A stretch of DNA of 64,000 bases from an uncultured Halomonas sp. (lineage in GTDB: Bacteria > Pseudomonadota > Gammaproteobacteria > Pseudomonadales > Halomonadaceae), in assembly GCF_947493865.1 (NCBI RefSeq), contig NZ_CANLTC010000004.1:230999-294998 (forward strand). The letters run 5' to 3'. The notes below the pieces were generated by a model. It did not search any database. It saw nothing but the letters and a program-made list of their open reading frames with translations, and was not told the origin of the DNA. The position numbers and the translations under genes were made by a program. Position 1 is the stretch's first letter; every line of letters begins with the position of its first letter. Positions 53,563 to 62,640 of the stretch are shown piece after piece.

Positions 53563-55956
53563 ATGAACCAAAGCTCTCACAACAAGCTTGTCTCTTTTAT
53601 CTGGTCGATCGCTGATGACTGCCTTCGCGACGTCTATGTCCGGGGCAAGTACCGGGATGTCATCCTGCCCATGGTGGTACTGCGTCGCCTGGACACCCTG
53701 CTGGAGCCCTCCAAGAATACTGTCCTTGAAGAGGTTCGCTTCCAGAAAGAAGAGATGCAGGCAATCGAGCTGGACGATGCCCCCCTCAAGGCAGCCTCTG
53801 GCTACGTGTTTTTCAACACCAGCCAGTGGACCCTGAAGAAAATTTATGCCACGGCCACCAACAATCAGCAGATACTGCTGGCCAACATCGAAGATTACCT
53901 CGATGGCTTCAGTGATAACGTCAAAGAAATCATCACGCGTTTCAAGTTGTTCGACCGGATGCGCCACATGGCGGACAAACAAGTGCTGCTCGATGTAGTC
54001 GAAAAGTTCGTCTCCCCCTATATCAACCTCACACCTGACAGTGTCGAAGACCCGGAAGGCAATACCTTGCCCGGCCTGTCGAACCTCGGCATGGGCTATG
54101 TCTTCGAGGAGCTGATTCGCAAGTTCAACGAGGAGAACAACGAAGAAGCAGGTGAGCACTTCACCCCACGTGAAGTGATCCATCTAATGACTCATCTGGT
54201 GTTCGACCCGATCAAGGATCAGTTACCCCCGGTCATGACGATCTATGATCCCGCCTGTGGCAGCGGCGGCATGTTGACCGAGGCGCAGAACTACATCAAG
54301 GCGCCGGAGGGTCCGATACAAGCGAGTAGTGACGTCTATCTTTACGGCAAGGAAATCAACGACGAAACCTACGCCATCTGCAAGTCCGATATGATGATCA
54401 AGGGCAACAGCCCGGAGAACATTCTTGTTGGCTCCACGCTCTCTAGCGATGAATTCTCTGCCCACCGTTTTGACTTCATGTTCTCCAACCCGCCCTACGG
54501 TAAGAGCTGGAACAGCGAAGTCAAATACATCAAGGATGGCAAGGATGTCATCGACCCGCGCTTTCAGGTCGAGTTGACCGACTACTGGGGCAACCGTGAA
54601 ACAGTGGACGCCACCCCCCGCTCATCCGACGGGCAGCTGCTTTTCCTGATGGAAATGATCAACAAGATGAAGCGGGTAGGAACCAGCCCGCTCGGCTCGC
54701 GCATCGCGTCAGTCCATAACGGCTCCAGTCTATTTACCGGCGACGCAGGCAGCGGCGAGTCCAACATCCGCCGTTACATCATTGAAAACGACATGCTGGA
54801 CACCATTATCCAGCTACCGAACAACCTGTTCTATAACACCGGCATCACCACCTATATCTGGCTGCTGACCAATGCCAAGCCCGAGGCACGCAAAGGCCGC
54901 GTGCAGCTGATCGACGCCAACCTGCTTTATCGCAAACTACGCAAGAACCTGGGCGACAAGAACTGCGAGTTCGCCCCTGAACATATCGCTCAGATCACCG
55001 ACGCCTATCTGAATTTCGAGCCTATCGAGCGCGAGCTGGACGCCAACAACGACCCCGTCGGCATTGCCGCTCAAACCTTCGACAACGAAGACTTTGGCTA
55101 CCACAAGGTCACCATCGAACGCCCCGACCGCCGCTGCGCCCAGTTCAGCGCCGAGCGCCTGGCACCGCTGCGCTTCGATAGGTCCTTGCGTGAACCCATG
55201 GAGTGGCTCTGGGAAGAACACGGCGAGAACGTCTACGAGCGCGGCTTTCTAAAAGCGCATGCCAAAACCATTGCCACCTGGTGCGAGGAACAGGGCATCA
55301 CCCTTAACGCCAAACAGCGAAGCAAGCTCATCGACACCAAGCACTGGGCCAAGCTGCGCGAGCTGTTCAATATCGGCCACCAACTCATGGCTGAGGTGGG
55401 CAGCGAGGAAACCGGCGACTTCAATGCCTTTCGCGACGCGGTATCCAAGACCCTCAAGGCCCGCAAGATAAAGCTGTCGGCAACCGAGAAAAACGCCATT
55501 CTCAACGCCGTCAGCTGGTATGACGAAACCGCCGAGAAAGTCATCGACAAACGCTACAAGCTGTCAGCCGATGGCCTGGATGCGCTGACCGCGCGCTTAG
55601 ATTGCGATGTAGAGGGTCTGGCAGATTTCGGCTATTACCGTCAGGACGACGGCAGCTACCTCACCTTTGAGGCCACTACGGACCTACGCGATGCTGAGTC
55701 CGTGCCGCTTAAGGACAGTATTCACCGCTACTTCCTGGCCGAAGTGAAGCCCCACGTCCCCGAAGCCTGGATCAAGCTCGACAGCGTCAAGATTGGCTAC
55801 GAGATCAGCTTCAACAAGTACTTCTACCGCCACAAGCCGCTGCGCAGCCTGGAGGAAGTGACACGGGACATCCTTTCCCTAGAGGAGAAAGCCGACGGCC
55901 TGATCGCGGATATTCTAGGTGTCGAGGTGGCAAGCAATCTGGAGACGGCGGAATGA
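53563..55956 (+). CDS. hsdM: type I restriction-modification methyltransferase HsdM
   Basis: The modification subunit methylates adenine at the sequence chosen by HsdS. The N-terminal helical HsdM_N domain (FIWSIADDCLRDVYVRGKYRDVILPMVVLRRLD) is followed by the N6-adenine methyltransferase core with the SAM motif YDPACGSGGML (near residue 227) and the catalytic NPPYG (near 308). At 797 residues it is longer than the usual 500-550; about 250 extra C-terminal residues are helical and charged (DAVSKTLKARKIKLSATEKNAI, RYKLSADGLDALTARL). The stop overlaps hsdS by 4 bp. Confidence 0.95.
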   Translation: MNQSSHNKLVSFIWSIADDCLRDVYVRGKYRDVILPMVVLRRLDTLLEPSKNTVLEEVRFQKEEMQAIELDDAPLKAASGYVFFNTSQWTLKKIYATATNNQQILLANIEDYLDGFSDNVKEIITRFKLFDRMRHMADKQVLLDVVEKFVSPYINLTPDSVEDPEGNTLPGLSNLGMGYVFEELIRKFNEENNEEAGEHFTPREVIHLMTHLVFDPIKDQLPPVMTIYDPACGSGGMLTEAQNYIKAPEGPIQASSDVYLYGKEINDETYAICKSDMMIKGNSPENILVGSTLSSDEFSAHRFDFMFSNPPYGKSWNSEVKYIKDGKDVIDPRFQVELTDYWGNRETVDATPRSSDGQLLFLMEMINKMKRVGTSPLGSRIASVHNGSSLFTGDAGSGESNIRRYIIENDMLDTIIQLPNNLFYNTGITTYIWLLTNAKPEARKGRVQLIDANLLYRKLRKNLGDKNCEFAPEHIAQITDAYLNFEPIERELDANNDPVGIAAQTFDNEDFGYHKVTIERPDRRCAQFSAERLAPLRFDRSLREPMEWLWEEHGENVYERGFLKAHAKTIATWCEEQGITLNAKQRSKLIDTKHWAKLRELFNIGHQLMAEVGSEETGDFNAFRDAVSKTLKARKIKLSATEKNAILNAVSWYDETAEKVIDKRYKLSADGLDALTARLDCDVEGLADFGYYRQDDGSYLTFEATTDLRDAESVPLKDSIHRYFLAEVKPHVPEAWIKLDSVKIGYEISFNKYFYRHKPLRSLEEVTRDILSLEEKADGLIADILGVEVASNLETAE

Positions 55957-57251
55957 ACATCGCCGCCTTTTCCATGCATGAAAGCTACAAACCGGCTGGT
56001 ATCGATTGGATCGAGCAGATTCCTTCAGACTGGCAAGTTTTGCGCATACAGGATTTCTCTACCTTCAATGATGAGGTTGTAAACGAGCGCTCATACCGAA
56101 ATCGAAAAATTCTCTACGTGGATATTTCCGGTGTCGACGCGATTTCTAATACGTATTCCTTCGAAGAGCAGGAGTTTAGTGAGGCTCCTTCAAGAGCGAG
56201 GCGTTTAGCCAAGGCTGGCGACACAGTTTTCTCAACGGTGCGTCCATACCTTAAGGCTGTTGCAACTATCAGTACTCCCGAAGATTACCTCGTCTTTTCG
56301 ACGGGCTTTGCCGTAATCCGTCCAAGAGAAAATGCGGATTCTCGCTTCGTTGGCTACGTCCTCCGAAACGAGCGTTTTATCGATGAGGTCACAGCACACT
56401 CGGTCGGCGCTTCTTATCCTGCAATCAACGCCCCCGACCTTGTAAAGCTGCATGTACCATTTCCTCAACTCCACGAACAACGCGCCATAGCTGCATTTCT
56501 AGACGACAAGTGCGCGAAGATTGATAAGGCGGTGCGTATCAAGGAGAAGCAGATCAAGCTGTTGACCGAGCGGCGGCAAATCCTGATCCAACAAGCGGTA
56601 ACACGCGGGTTGAATCCCGATGCCCCCATGAAAGATAGCGGCATCGACTGGATTGGGGAGATCCCCGCGCATTGGGAAGTTCGAAAGATAAAGCAACTCT
56701 TTCGCCTTGCGGCTGATGCTTCAGAGAAAAATAATGATCACGAGCTATTGTCAATATATACAGATATCGGTGTCAAGCCGCGAAAAGACCTCGAAGAGCG
56801 AGGCAATAAAGCATCGACTACAGACGGATATTGGCTAGTAAAAAAAGGTGACTTTATCGTTAATAAACTGCTGGCTTGGATGGGGGCAATAGGGATATCA
56901 GAATATAACGGTGTGACAAGCCCTGCTTATGACATTCTCAGGCCACGTCACCCACTGAACGGTCACTACTATCATCGCCTGTTTAGATCAAAATCCTTTG
57001 CCCTTGAGATAAAGCGCTTCTCAAGAGGCATTATGGAAATGCGTCTTCGCATTTACTTTGACAAACTTGGTATTTTATCTGTTCCGTTTCCTTCAAAAAA
57101 TGAGCAGGACCAAATCATCGATTATCTTGCCCGTCACGAAGAGAAAATTAATAGTGCCATTTCAATTAAAGAAGACCAGATCACCACGCTTAAAGAATAC
57201 AAAACCAGTCTGATAAACGCGGCGGTGACGGGCAAGATCAAGATTATTTAA
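55953..57251 (+). CDS. hsdS: type I restriction specificity subunit HsdS
   Basis: HsdS carries two target-recognition domains, each reading half of a split DNA site. Both halves begin with similar phrases (IDWIEQIPSDWQV at about 19 and IDWIGEIPAHWEV at about 229) and end with coiled-coil spacers (HEQRAIAAFLDDKCAKIDKAV and NEQDQIIDYLARHEEKINSAI). The recognition domains are markedly more AT-rich than hsdM and hsdR, as is common for shuffled HsdS segments. Start overlaps the hsdM stop (ATGA); a second ATG at 55974 is an alternative. Confidence 0.94.
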   Translation: MNIAAFSMHESYKPAGIDWIEQIPSDWQVLRIQDFSTFNDEVVNERSYRNRKILYVDISGVDAISNTYSFEEQEFSEAPSRARRLAKAGDTVFSTVRPYLKAVATISTPEDYLVFSTGFAVIRPRENADSRFVGYVLRNERFIDEVTAHSVGASYPAINAPDLVKLHVPFPQLHEQRAIAAFLDDKCAKIDKAVRIKEKQIKLLTERRQILIQQAVTRGLNPDAPMKDSGIDWIGEIPAHWEVRKIKQLFRLAADASEKNNDHELLSIYTDIGVKPRKDLEERGNKASTTDGYWLVKKGDFIVNKLLAWMGAIGISEYNGVTSPAYDILRPRHPLNGHYYHRLFRSKSFALEIKRFSRGIMEMRLRIYFDKLGILSVPFPSKNEQDQIIDYLARHEEKINSAISIKEDQITTLKEYKTSLINAAVTGKIKII

Positions 57252-57261
57252 GGGACCAGTC

Positions 57262-60200
57262 ATGGGTTATGCGGTAAGCGATACCACGGAAAAAGCGCTG
57301 GAGCAGTCCATTGAGCGGCACTTGGCGGGTTTTACCACGGAAGAGCAGAAGCAGGACGTGAGGGAAACCGGCTCTTACGGTATGAACGCATACCGCTTGG
57401 GGCACGCGGTTGACTTTGATGCGGTGCTGGCCCTAGATACTGCGAAGTTCTGGGCGTTTTTGGAGGCTACCCAGGCCAAGGCGCTGAATAAGCTAAAAGA
57501 GCGCAACCCGGCGGACTGGCAAGCCAAGATCCTTGGCCAGTTCGACAAACTGGCCAAGCGCAAGGGTGTGCTGCACCTGCTGAAAAAAGGCCTGCCTGTA
57601 GAGGACGCGCATTTCGTTCTCATGTATCCCGCTCCGCTGGCCAGCTCCGCCCAGAAAGTGCACGACGACTTCGCTGCCAATATCTGGAGCGTCACCCGCC
57701 AGGTTCATCAAAGTCAGGCCAATCCCAATGAATCCGTGGACATGGTGCTGTTCCTTAATGGCCTGCCGATTATCACCCTGGAGCTAAAGAATCCTTGGAC
57801 CCAGCAGACTGCCCGCCATCACGGGCAAAAGCAGTACTGCGACCGCGATGTCACCCAGCCGTTGATGCAATTCGGGCGTACCTTGGTTCACATGACTGCC
57901 GACCAGAACGAAGTCTGGATGACGACCAAACTGGCAGGGGCCGCAACCTGGTTCCTGCCCTTCAATAAAGGCCACAATGAAGGCGCGGGCAACCCGCCTA
58001 ATCTCCGCGGTCACAAGACCGCCTATCTATGGGAAGAGGTTTTTCAACCCGCCAGTTTAGCCAGCATCATCCAGCACTTCGTATTGCTGGAGGGCGACAA
58101 GAATGACCCGCTGACGAAGAAGACCTTGATCTTCCCCCGCTATCAGCAGCTCGACGTTGTCAGAAAGCTGCTTGGCCACGCTGCCAATAATGGCGTGGGC
58201 CATCGCTATCTCATCCAGCACTCGGCGGGCTCGGGTAAATCGAACAGCATCACCTGGGCTGCGTTTCAGTTGATCGAAACCTATCCAGAAAAGCTGGATC
58301 TGCCCGGTGCGCGCGCACTGGATGCACCGTTGTTTGACAGCGTAATTGTGGTAACGGACCGCCGCCTGCTGGACAAGCAGCTGCGCGACAACATTCGCGA
58401 TTTTTCCGAGGTGAAGAACATCGTCGCCCCGGCGATGCGATCAGCGGACTTAAAAGCGGCGCTGGAGAGCGGCAAGCGGATCATCATCACCACGATACAG
58501 AAGTTCCCCTTTATTCTTGATGGCATTGCGGACCTTAGCGACAAGCGTTTCGCCGTTATCATTGATGAAGCCCACAGCGGCCAAAGCGGGGTAGCCCATG
58601 ACAGAATGAATCAGGCCATGGGTGACAGCAATGACCCGGACGAGGATGACCCTCAGGACAAGATTCTGATGGCGATGCAGGCCCGAAAAATGCGCGGCAA
58701 CGCCTCCTATTTCGCCTTCACTGCCACACCGAAGAACTCGACGCTGGAAAAGTTCGGCGTAAAACAGCCGGACGGGCGCTACAAACCGTTTCACCTCTAC
58801 AGCATGAAACAGGCCATCGAGGAGGGCTTTATCCTCGACGTGCTGGCCAATTACACGACCTACAGAAGCTATTACGAGATCCAGAAGTCCATTGAAGACA
58901 ACCCGCTTTTCGATACGGCCAAGGCACAAAAAAAACTGCGCGCCCACGTGGAGCGCAGTGAGCAGCCGATCAAAGTCAAAGCCGAGGTTATGGTCGATCA
59001 TTTCATCGACAACATGGTGAATAAAAAGAGGCTTTGCGGTAAGGCCAAGGGCATGATCGTCACTCAGAACATCGAAATGGCCATCCGCTACTACAATGCC
59101 GTGACAGACGAGCTTGAGCAGCGTGGAAACCCTTTCAAGACGCTTATCGCTTTCTCTGGGGAAAAGGAAATCGGCGGGAACACCTATACGGAAGCTGATA
59201 TGAACGGCTTTCCCGAAGACAAGACTCGTGAGGTGTTTAAACAGGATGAATACCGGCTGCTGGTAGTGGCCAACAAGTATCTGACCGGCTTTGATCAGCC
59301 AAAGCTGTGCGCCATGTACGTCGACAAGAAGCTGCAGCAGGTGATGGCCGTTCAGGCACTGTCTCGCCTAAACCGCTCCGCCCCGAAGTTCAACAAGCGC
59401 AAGGAAGACCTGTTTGTCCTAGACTTTTTCAATAAAGCGGAAGATATCAAGACCGCTTTCGACCCGTTCTTTACCGTCACCACGCTATCCGAGGCAACCG
59501 ACGTCAATGTGCTGCACGAGCTGAAAGATACGCTTGACGATACCGGGATTTACGAGTGGCCCGAAGTCGAGAAGTTCTGCACGCTTTATTTCAACGCGGC
59601 TGACTCCGAAGAGCTCAGCCCCATCCTGGATAAAGTCGCTTTACGGTTCGATGAAGAGCTTGAGTTGCAAGATAGCGATAAGATCGACATCAAGATCAAA
59701 GCCAAGCAGTTCGTGAAGATCTATGCCCAGATGGCGTCGATCATACCGTTCGAGGTGCTTGCTTGGGAAAAGCTGTTCTGGTTTTTGAAGTTCCTGATTC
59801 CCAAGCTGAAGATCAAGGACCCAAGCCAGGATGCGCTGGATGAGCTACTTGAATCCGTCGATTTGTCCTCTTACGGGCTACAGCGCACTACGCTCGGCCA
59901 TTCTATCCAGCTAGATGATTCAGAAGCTGAGCTCGATCCGCAGAACCCGAATCCTCGCGGCTATCGCGACGGCGAGACAGAAAATGATCCGCTGGATGAA
60001 ATCATCCGCAGCTTCAATGAGCGCTGGTTTCAAGGATGGAGTGCGACGCCCGAAGAGCAGCGGGTGAAGTTCGTCAATATCGTGGACAGTGTCCGCGCCC
60101 ACCCTGACTACTCAACCAAGTATGCCAACAACCCGGACCCTTACAATCGCAGCCTTGCGCTGGACAAGATGCTGATGGACGTGATGCTGAAGCGGCGCAA

Positions 60201-60321
60201 AGACGAACTGGAGCTATACAAGCTGTTTGCCTCTGACTCAGCTTTCAAGGCTGCCTGGAGCCAGAACATCGAAAAAGTGCTTGATGGCGGTCTGGATAGC
60301 CAATCTCGCTCGTTAGGCTGA
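57262..60321 (+). CDS. hsdR: type I restriction endonuclease subunit HsdR
   Basis: The 1019-residue motor and nuclease subunit translocates and cleaves unmodified DNA. The N-terminal PD-(D/E)xK nuclease core has SVDMVLFLNGLPIITLELKNP (Asp and ELK, near 155-175). The SF2 helicase shows Walker A SAGSGKSNS (near 321), DEAH in VIIDEAHSGQSG (near 432), FTATPKN (near 490) and motif VI QALSRLNRSAP (near 700). AGGGA precedes ATG 57262, 10 bp after hsdS. All residues needed for activity appear to be present. Confidence 0.95.
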   Translation: MGYAVSDTTEKALEQSIERHLAGFTTEEQKQDVRETGSYGMNAYRLGHAVDFDAVLALDTAKFWAFLEATQAKALNKLKERNPADWQAKILGQFDKLAKRKGVLHLLKKGLPVEDAHFVLMYPAPLASSAQKVHDDFAANIWSVTRQVHQSQANPNESVDMVLFLNGLPIITLELKNPWTQQTARHHGQKQYCDRDVTQPLMQFGRTLVHMTADQNEVWMTTKLAGAATWFLPFNKGHNEGAGNPPNLRGHKTAYLWEEVFQPASLASIIQHFVLLEGDKNDPLTKKTLIFPRYQQLDVVRKLLGHAANNGVGHRYLIQHSAGSGKSNSITWAAFQLIETYPEKLDLPGARALDAPLFDSVIVVTDRRLLDKQLRDNIRDFSEVKNIVAPAMRSADLKAALESGKRIIITTIQKFPFILDGIADLSDKRFAVIIDEAHSGQSGVAHDRMNQAMGDSNDPDEDDPQDKILMAMQARKMRGNASYFAFTATPKNSTLEKFGVKQPDGRYKPFHLYSMKQAIEEGFILDVLANYTTYRSYYEIQKSIEDNPLFDTAKAQKKLRAHVERSEQPIKVKAEVMVDHFIDNMVNKKRLCGKAKGMIVTQNIEMAIRYYNAVTDELEQRGNPFKTLIAFSGEKEIGGNTYTEADMNGFPEDKTREVFKQDEYRLLVVANKYLTGFDQPKLCAMYVDKKLQQVMAVQALSRLNRSAPKFNKRKEDLFVLDFFNKAEDIKTAFDPFFTVTTLSEATDVNVLHELKDTLDDTGIYEWPEVEKFCTLYFNAADSEELSPILDKVALRFDEELELQDSDKIDIKIKAKQFVKIYAQMASIIPFEVLAWEKLFWFLKFLIPKLKIKDPSQDALDELLESVDLSSYGLQRTTLGHSIQLDDSEAELDPQNPNPRGYRDGETENDPLDEIIRSFNERWFQGWSATPEEQRVKFVNIVDSVRAHPDYSTKYANNPDPYNRSLALDKMLMDVMLKRRKDELELYKLFASDSAFKAAWSQNIEKVLDGGLDSQSRSLG

Positions 60322-60344
60322 ATTCAGGGATAGAAAGTGCTAAA

Positions 60345-60375
60345 TGAGGTGATTTTACTGATCGGGTCCACCTCA
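60345..60375 (+). other. inverted repeat and IS3-end-like sequence between hsdR and mcrB
   Basis: 60357-60375 (ACTGATCGGGTCCACCTCA) matches 18 of 19 bases of the IS3-family end at 47,180-47,198 in the same orientation. The same stretch forms a hairpin with TGAGGTG at 60345-60351 (arms of 7 bp). Either it is a lone IS end left by deletion, or a terminator/operator between the two restriction systems. Confidence 0.5.
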
Positions 60376-60420
60376 GGAAGGCCTAAAACTATAATCCGGC
60401 AGTATTACTTAGGGGCAAGG

Positions 60421-62640
60421 ATGAACGACCAGAAGAACGAAATCTCATCGAACGCTACATGGTTTGTCGGCGCTAGCTATGGTGGAAACGATGATCAGTT
60501 GCCGCGATTTTTGTCCGAAGGGATCTGGGAAAACGGCTACGACGACAAGCTCCTCGATATAGTTCGATCCATGCGACCAGGAGAACAGATCGCAATCAAG
60601 TCTTCTTACACTCGCAAGCACGGATTACCGTTTGATAGCCAAGGCCGAGCTGTATCGGTCATGTGCATCAAGGCGGTCGGCACGATCACCGAGAATCTGA
60701 ATGACGGAAAGCGAGTCAAGGTGGACTGGGCTCAGGTCGAACCGGCACGGGAATGGTATTTCTACACTCATCGGGGAACGATCTGGCGTGTGCTGCCTGG
60801 CGACTGGATGAACGATGAGCTGATCGCGTTTGCGTTTGAAGATAAACCGCAGGATTTGGATCGGTTTCGCAACGCGCCCTTCTGGCGAGAGCGTTACGGG
60901 ACGACCTCGTTCGAAAAGCAGCGCTTTCAGTGGACGGACTTTTATGAGGCGGTTGCGGAAAAGCTGCTGACTTACGCGGAGGACCGAACCCTGCTCGTCA
61001 AGGGCATCTACGAGATCGCCTCGCGCCAAAGGTTGACCTACCTTCAAGACAGGTTCCCGGATGGTAGTAGCGGCCCGCTACAGGACATTTGTCCGTTCAC
61101 TACAATGGGGATCTTTAACCGGTCTATGACCGATGCCAACCGCAAAATCATCGCGGGTGAGCTGGCCAAGTTGCTGGATGTAACGGTCCCTATACCGTCA
61201 TCATTCGAAGGTATCCCCGTCTTGAACAACCAGCGCTCATGGTTTTTCGCTTTTGCCGACAAGCGCGGGGCCGGTGACATCGATGCGTTGTGGAAGGTAT
61301 TCGTGGCCGCACACCAACTAGAAGAGGATCAACCGGGCACCCGGGATACTTTCATCCAAGCGTACGACGAGGCGATCCAAGTATGGGGTGTTGCCTGGAA
61401 CCTCTCCACAGGCCTCTACTGGATGCATCCGTGGGAGTTTCTGACTCTCGATAGTCAGTCCCGCCATTACATCAACAAGTGCCTCGGGCTCGATGTCACC
61501 GTTAGTGGTCAGCAGGGGCCCTGTGATGCACGGCGATACTTGAAGCTGCTAGATAATCTGCGTTCGCGCTTTGCTGAGGATGACTATCCCGTCCATAGTT
61601 TTCCGGACCTGTCGTTCGCGTCCTGGATATACAAAGACCCGGTTGACGACACTGTACTGCCTGGCAATATCGCTGACTACGCTGCAGAAGATCTGGCAAC
61701 CCAAGGTGAGGTTTGCGAAGCTTTTCAAGTCGCGGCGCCGATCATCCCGTACTCGGTCGAAGACATTCTCAAGGACGGCTGCTTTCTTGAGCGAGCCGAA
61801 ATCGATCGTCTGCTTGATCGGCTACGCACCAAGAAGAATATGATCCTTCAGGGACCTCCTGGCACTGGCAAGACCTGGCTGGCCAAGCGGTTGGCGTTCG
61901 CGCTGATGGGACAGAAGGACGATAGCAAGGTTCGAGCGGTTCAATTCCATCCCAACCTGTCCTACGAAGACTTTGTGCGAGGCTGGCGACCGACCGGTGA
62001 AGGAAAGCTGTCGCTGGCCGACGGTGTCTTTATGGAAGCGATCAAAGCTGCGAGTAAAGATCCGTCCTCGACGTTTGTCGTGGTGATCGAAGAGATCAAC
62101 CGTGGTAACCCTGCACAGATATTTGGGGAGTTGTTGACGCTGCTGGAGGCTGGGAAGCGCACACCCAACGAAGCATTGGAGCTCTGCTATCCCGACGCAG
62201 ATGGCAAGCGTAGGCCTGTTCACATTCCCGAAAACCTGTATGTGATTGGCACCATGAATATCGCCGATCGATCACTCGCTCTGGTCGATCTGGCGCTACG
62301 TCGCCGCTTCGCGTTCGTCGGATTAGAGCCAAGACTGGGACCTGTATGGCGCGACTGGGTCGTTGATAGAAATGCTGTAGATCCAGACCTTGTGGCGGAT
62401 ATTGAGCGTCGAATTGCCGAACTGAATGATCAGATTGCGGCAGATACCCGTCTTGGTAAACAGTTCCAGATTGGTCACAGCTATGTGACACCTGCACATC
62501 GACTGGAGGCGGGAGACACGAAGAAGTGGTTTGAGCAGGTCGTGGTGACAGAGATCGGCCCGCTGCTGGAGGAATACTGGTTCGACGCGCCCGAGGAAGC
62601 ACACAAGGCGGTTGCGCGCTTGCTACAAGGATGGTCATGA
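60421..62640 (+). CDS. mcrB: McrB-type AAA+ GTPase with EVE-like N-terminal domain
   Basis: McrB recognises modified DNA and drives GTP-dependent translocation for cleavage by McrC. The 739-residue product has an N-terminal region starting TWFVGASYGG and continuing to SYTRKHGLPFD and VMCIKAVGTITEN, which resembles EVE/ASCH-type modified-base readers rather than the E. coli McrB DNA-binding domain. The AAA+ motor follows: Walker A GPPGTGKTWLAK (near 477), Walker B VVIEEINRGNP, and the McrB signature GTMNIADRSLALVDLALRRRF. ATG 60421 is preferred; upstream in-frame codons cross the hairpin. McrC follows with overlap. Confidence 0.92.
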   Translation: MNDQKNEISSNATWFVGASYGGNDDQLPRFLSEGIWENGYDDKLLDIVRSMRPGEQIAIKSSYTRKHGLPFDSQGRAVSVMCIKAVGTITENLNDGKRVKVDWAQVEPAREWYFYTHRGTIWRVLPGDWMNDELIAFAFEDKPQDLDRFRNAPFWRERYGTTSFEKQRFQWTDFYEAVAEKLLTYAEDRTLLVKGIYEIASRQRLTYLQDRFPDGSSGPLQDICPFTTMGIFNRSMTDANRKIIAGELAKLLDVTVPIPSSFEGIPVLNNQRSWFFAFADKRGAGDIDALWKVFVAAHQLEEDQPGTRDTFIQAYDEAIQVWGVAWNLSTGLYWMHPWEFLTLDSQSRHYINKCLGLDVTVSGQQGPCDARRYLKLLDNLRSRFAEDDYPVHSFPDLSFASWIYKDPVDDTVLPGNIADYAAEDLATQGEVCEAFQVAAPIIPYSVEDILKDGCFLERAEIDRLLDRLRTKKNMILQGPPGTGKTWLAKRLAFALMGQKDDSKVRAVQFHPNLSYEDFVRGWRPTGEGKLSLADGVFMEAIKAASKDPSSTFVVVIEEINRGNPAQIFGELLTLLEAGKRTPNEALELCYPDADGKRRPVHIPENLYVIGTMNIADRSLALVDLALRRRFAFVGLEPRLGPVWRDWVVDRNAVDPDLVADIERRIAELNDQIAADTRLGKQFQIGHSYVTPAHRLEAGDTKKWFEQVVVTEIGPLLEEYWFDAPEEAHKAVARLLQGWS

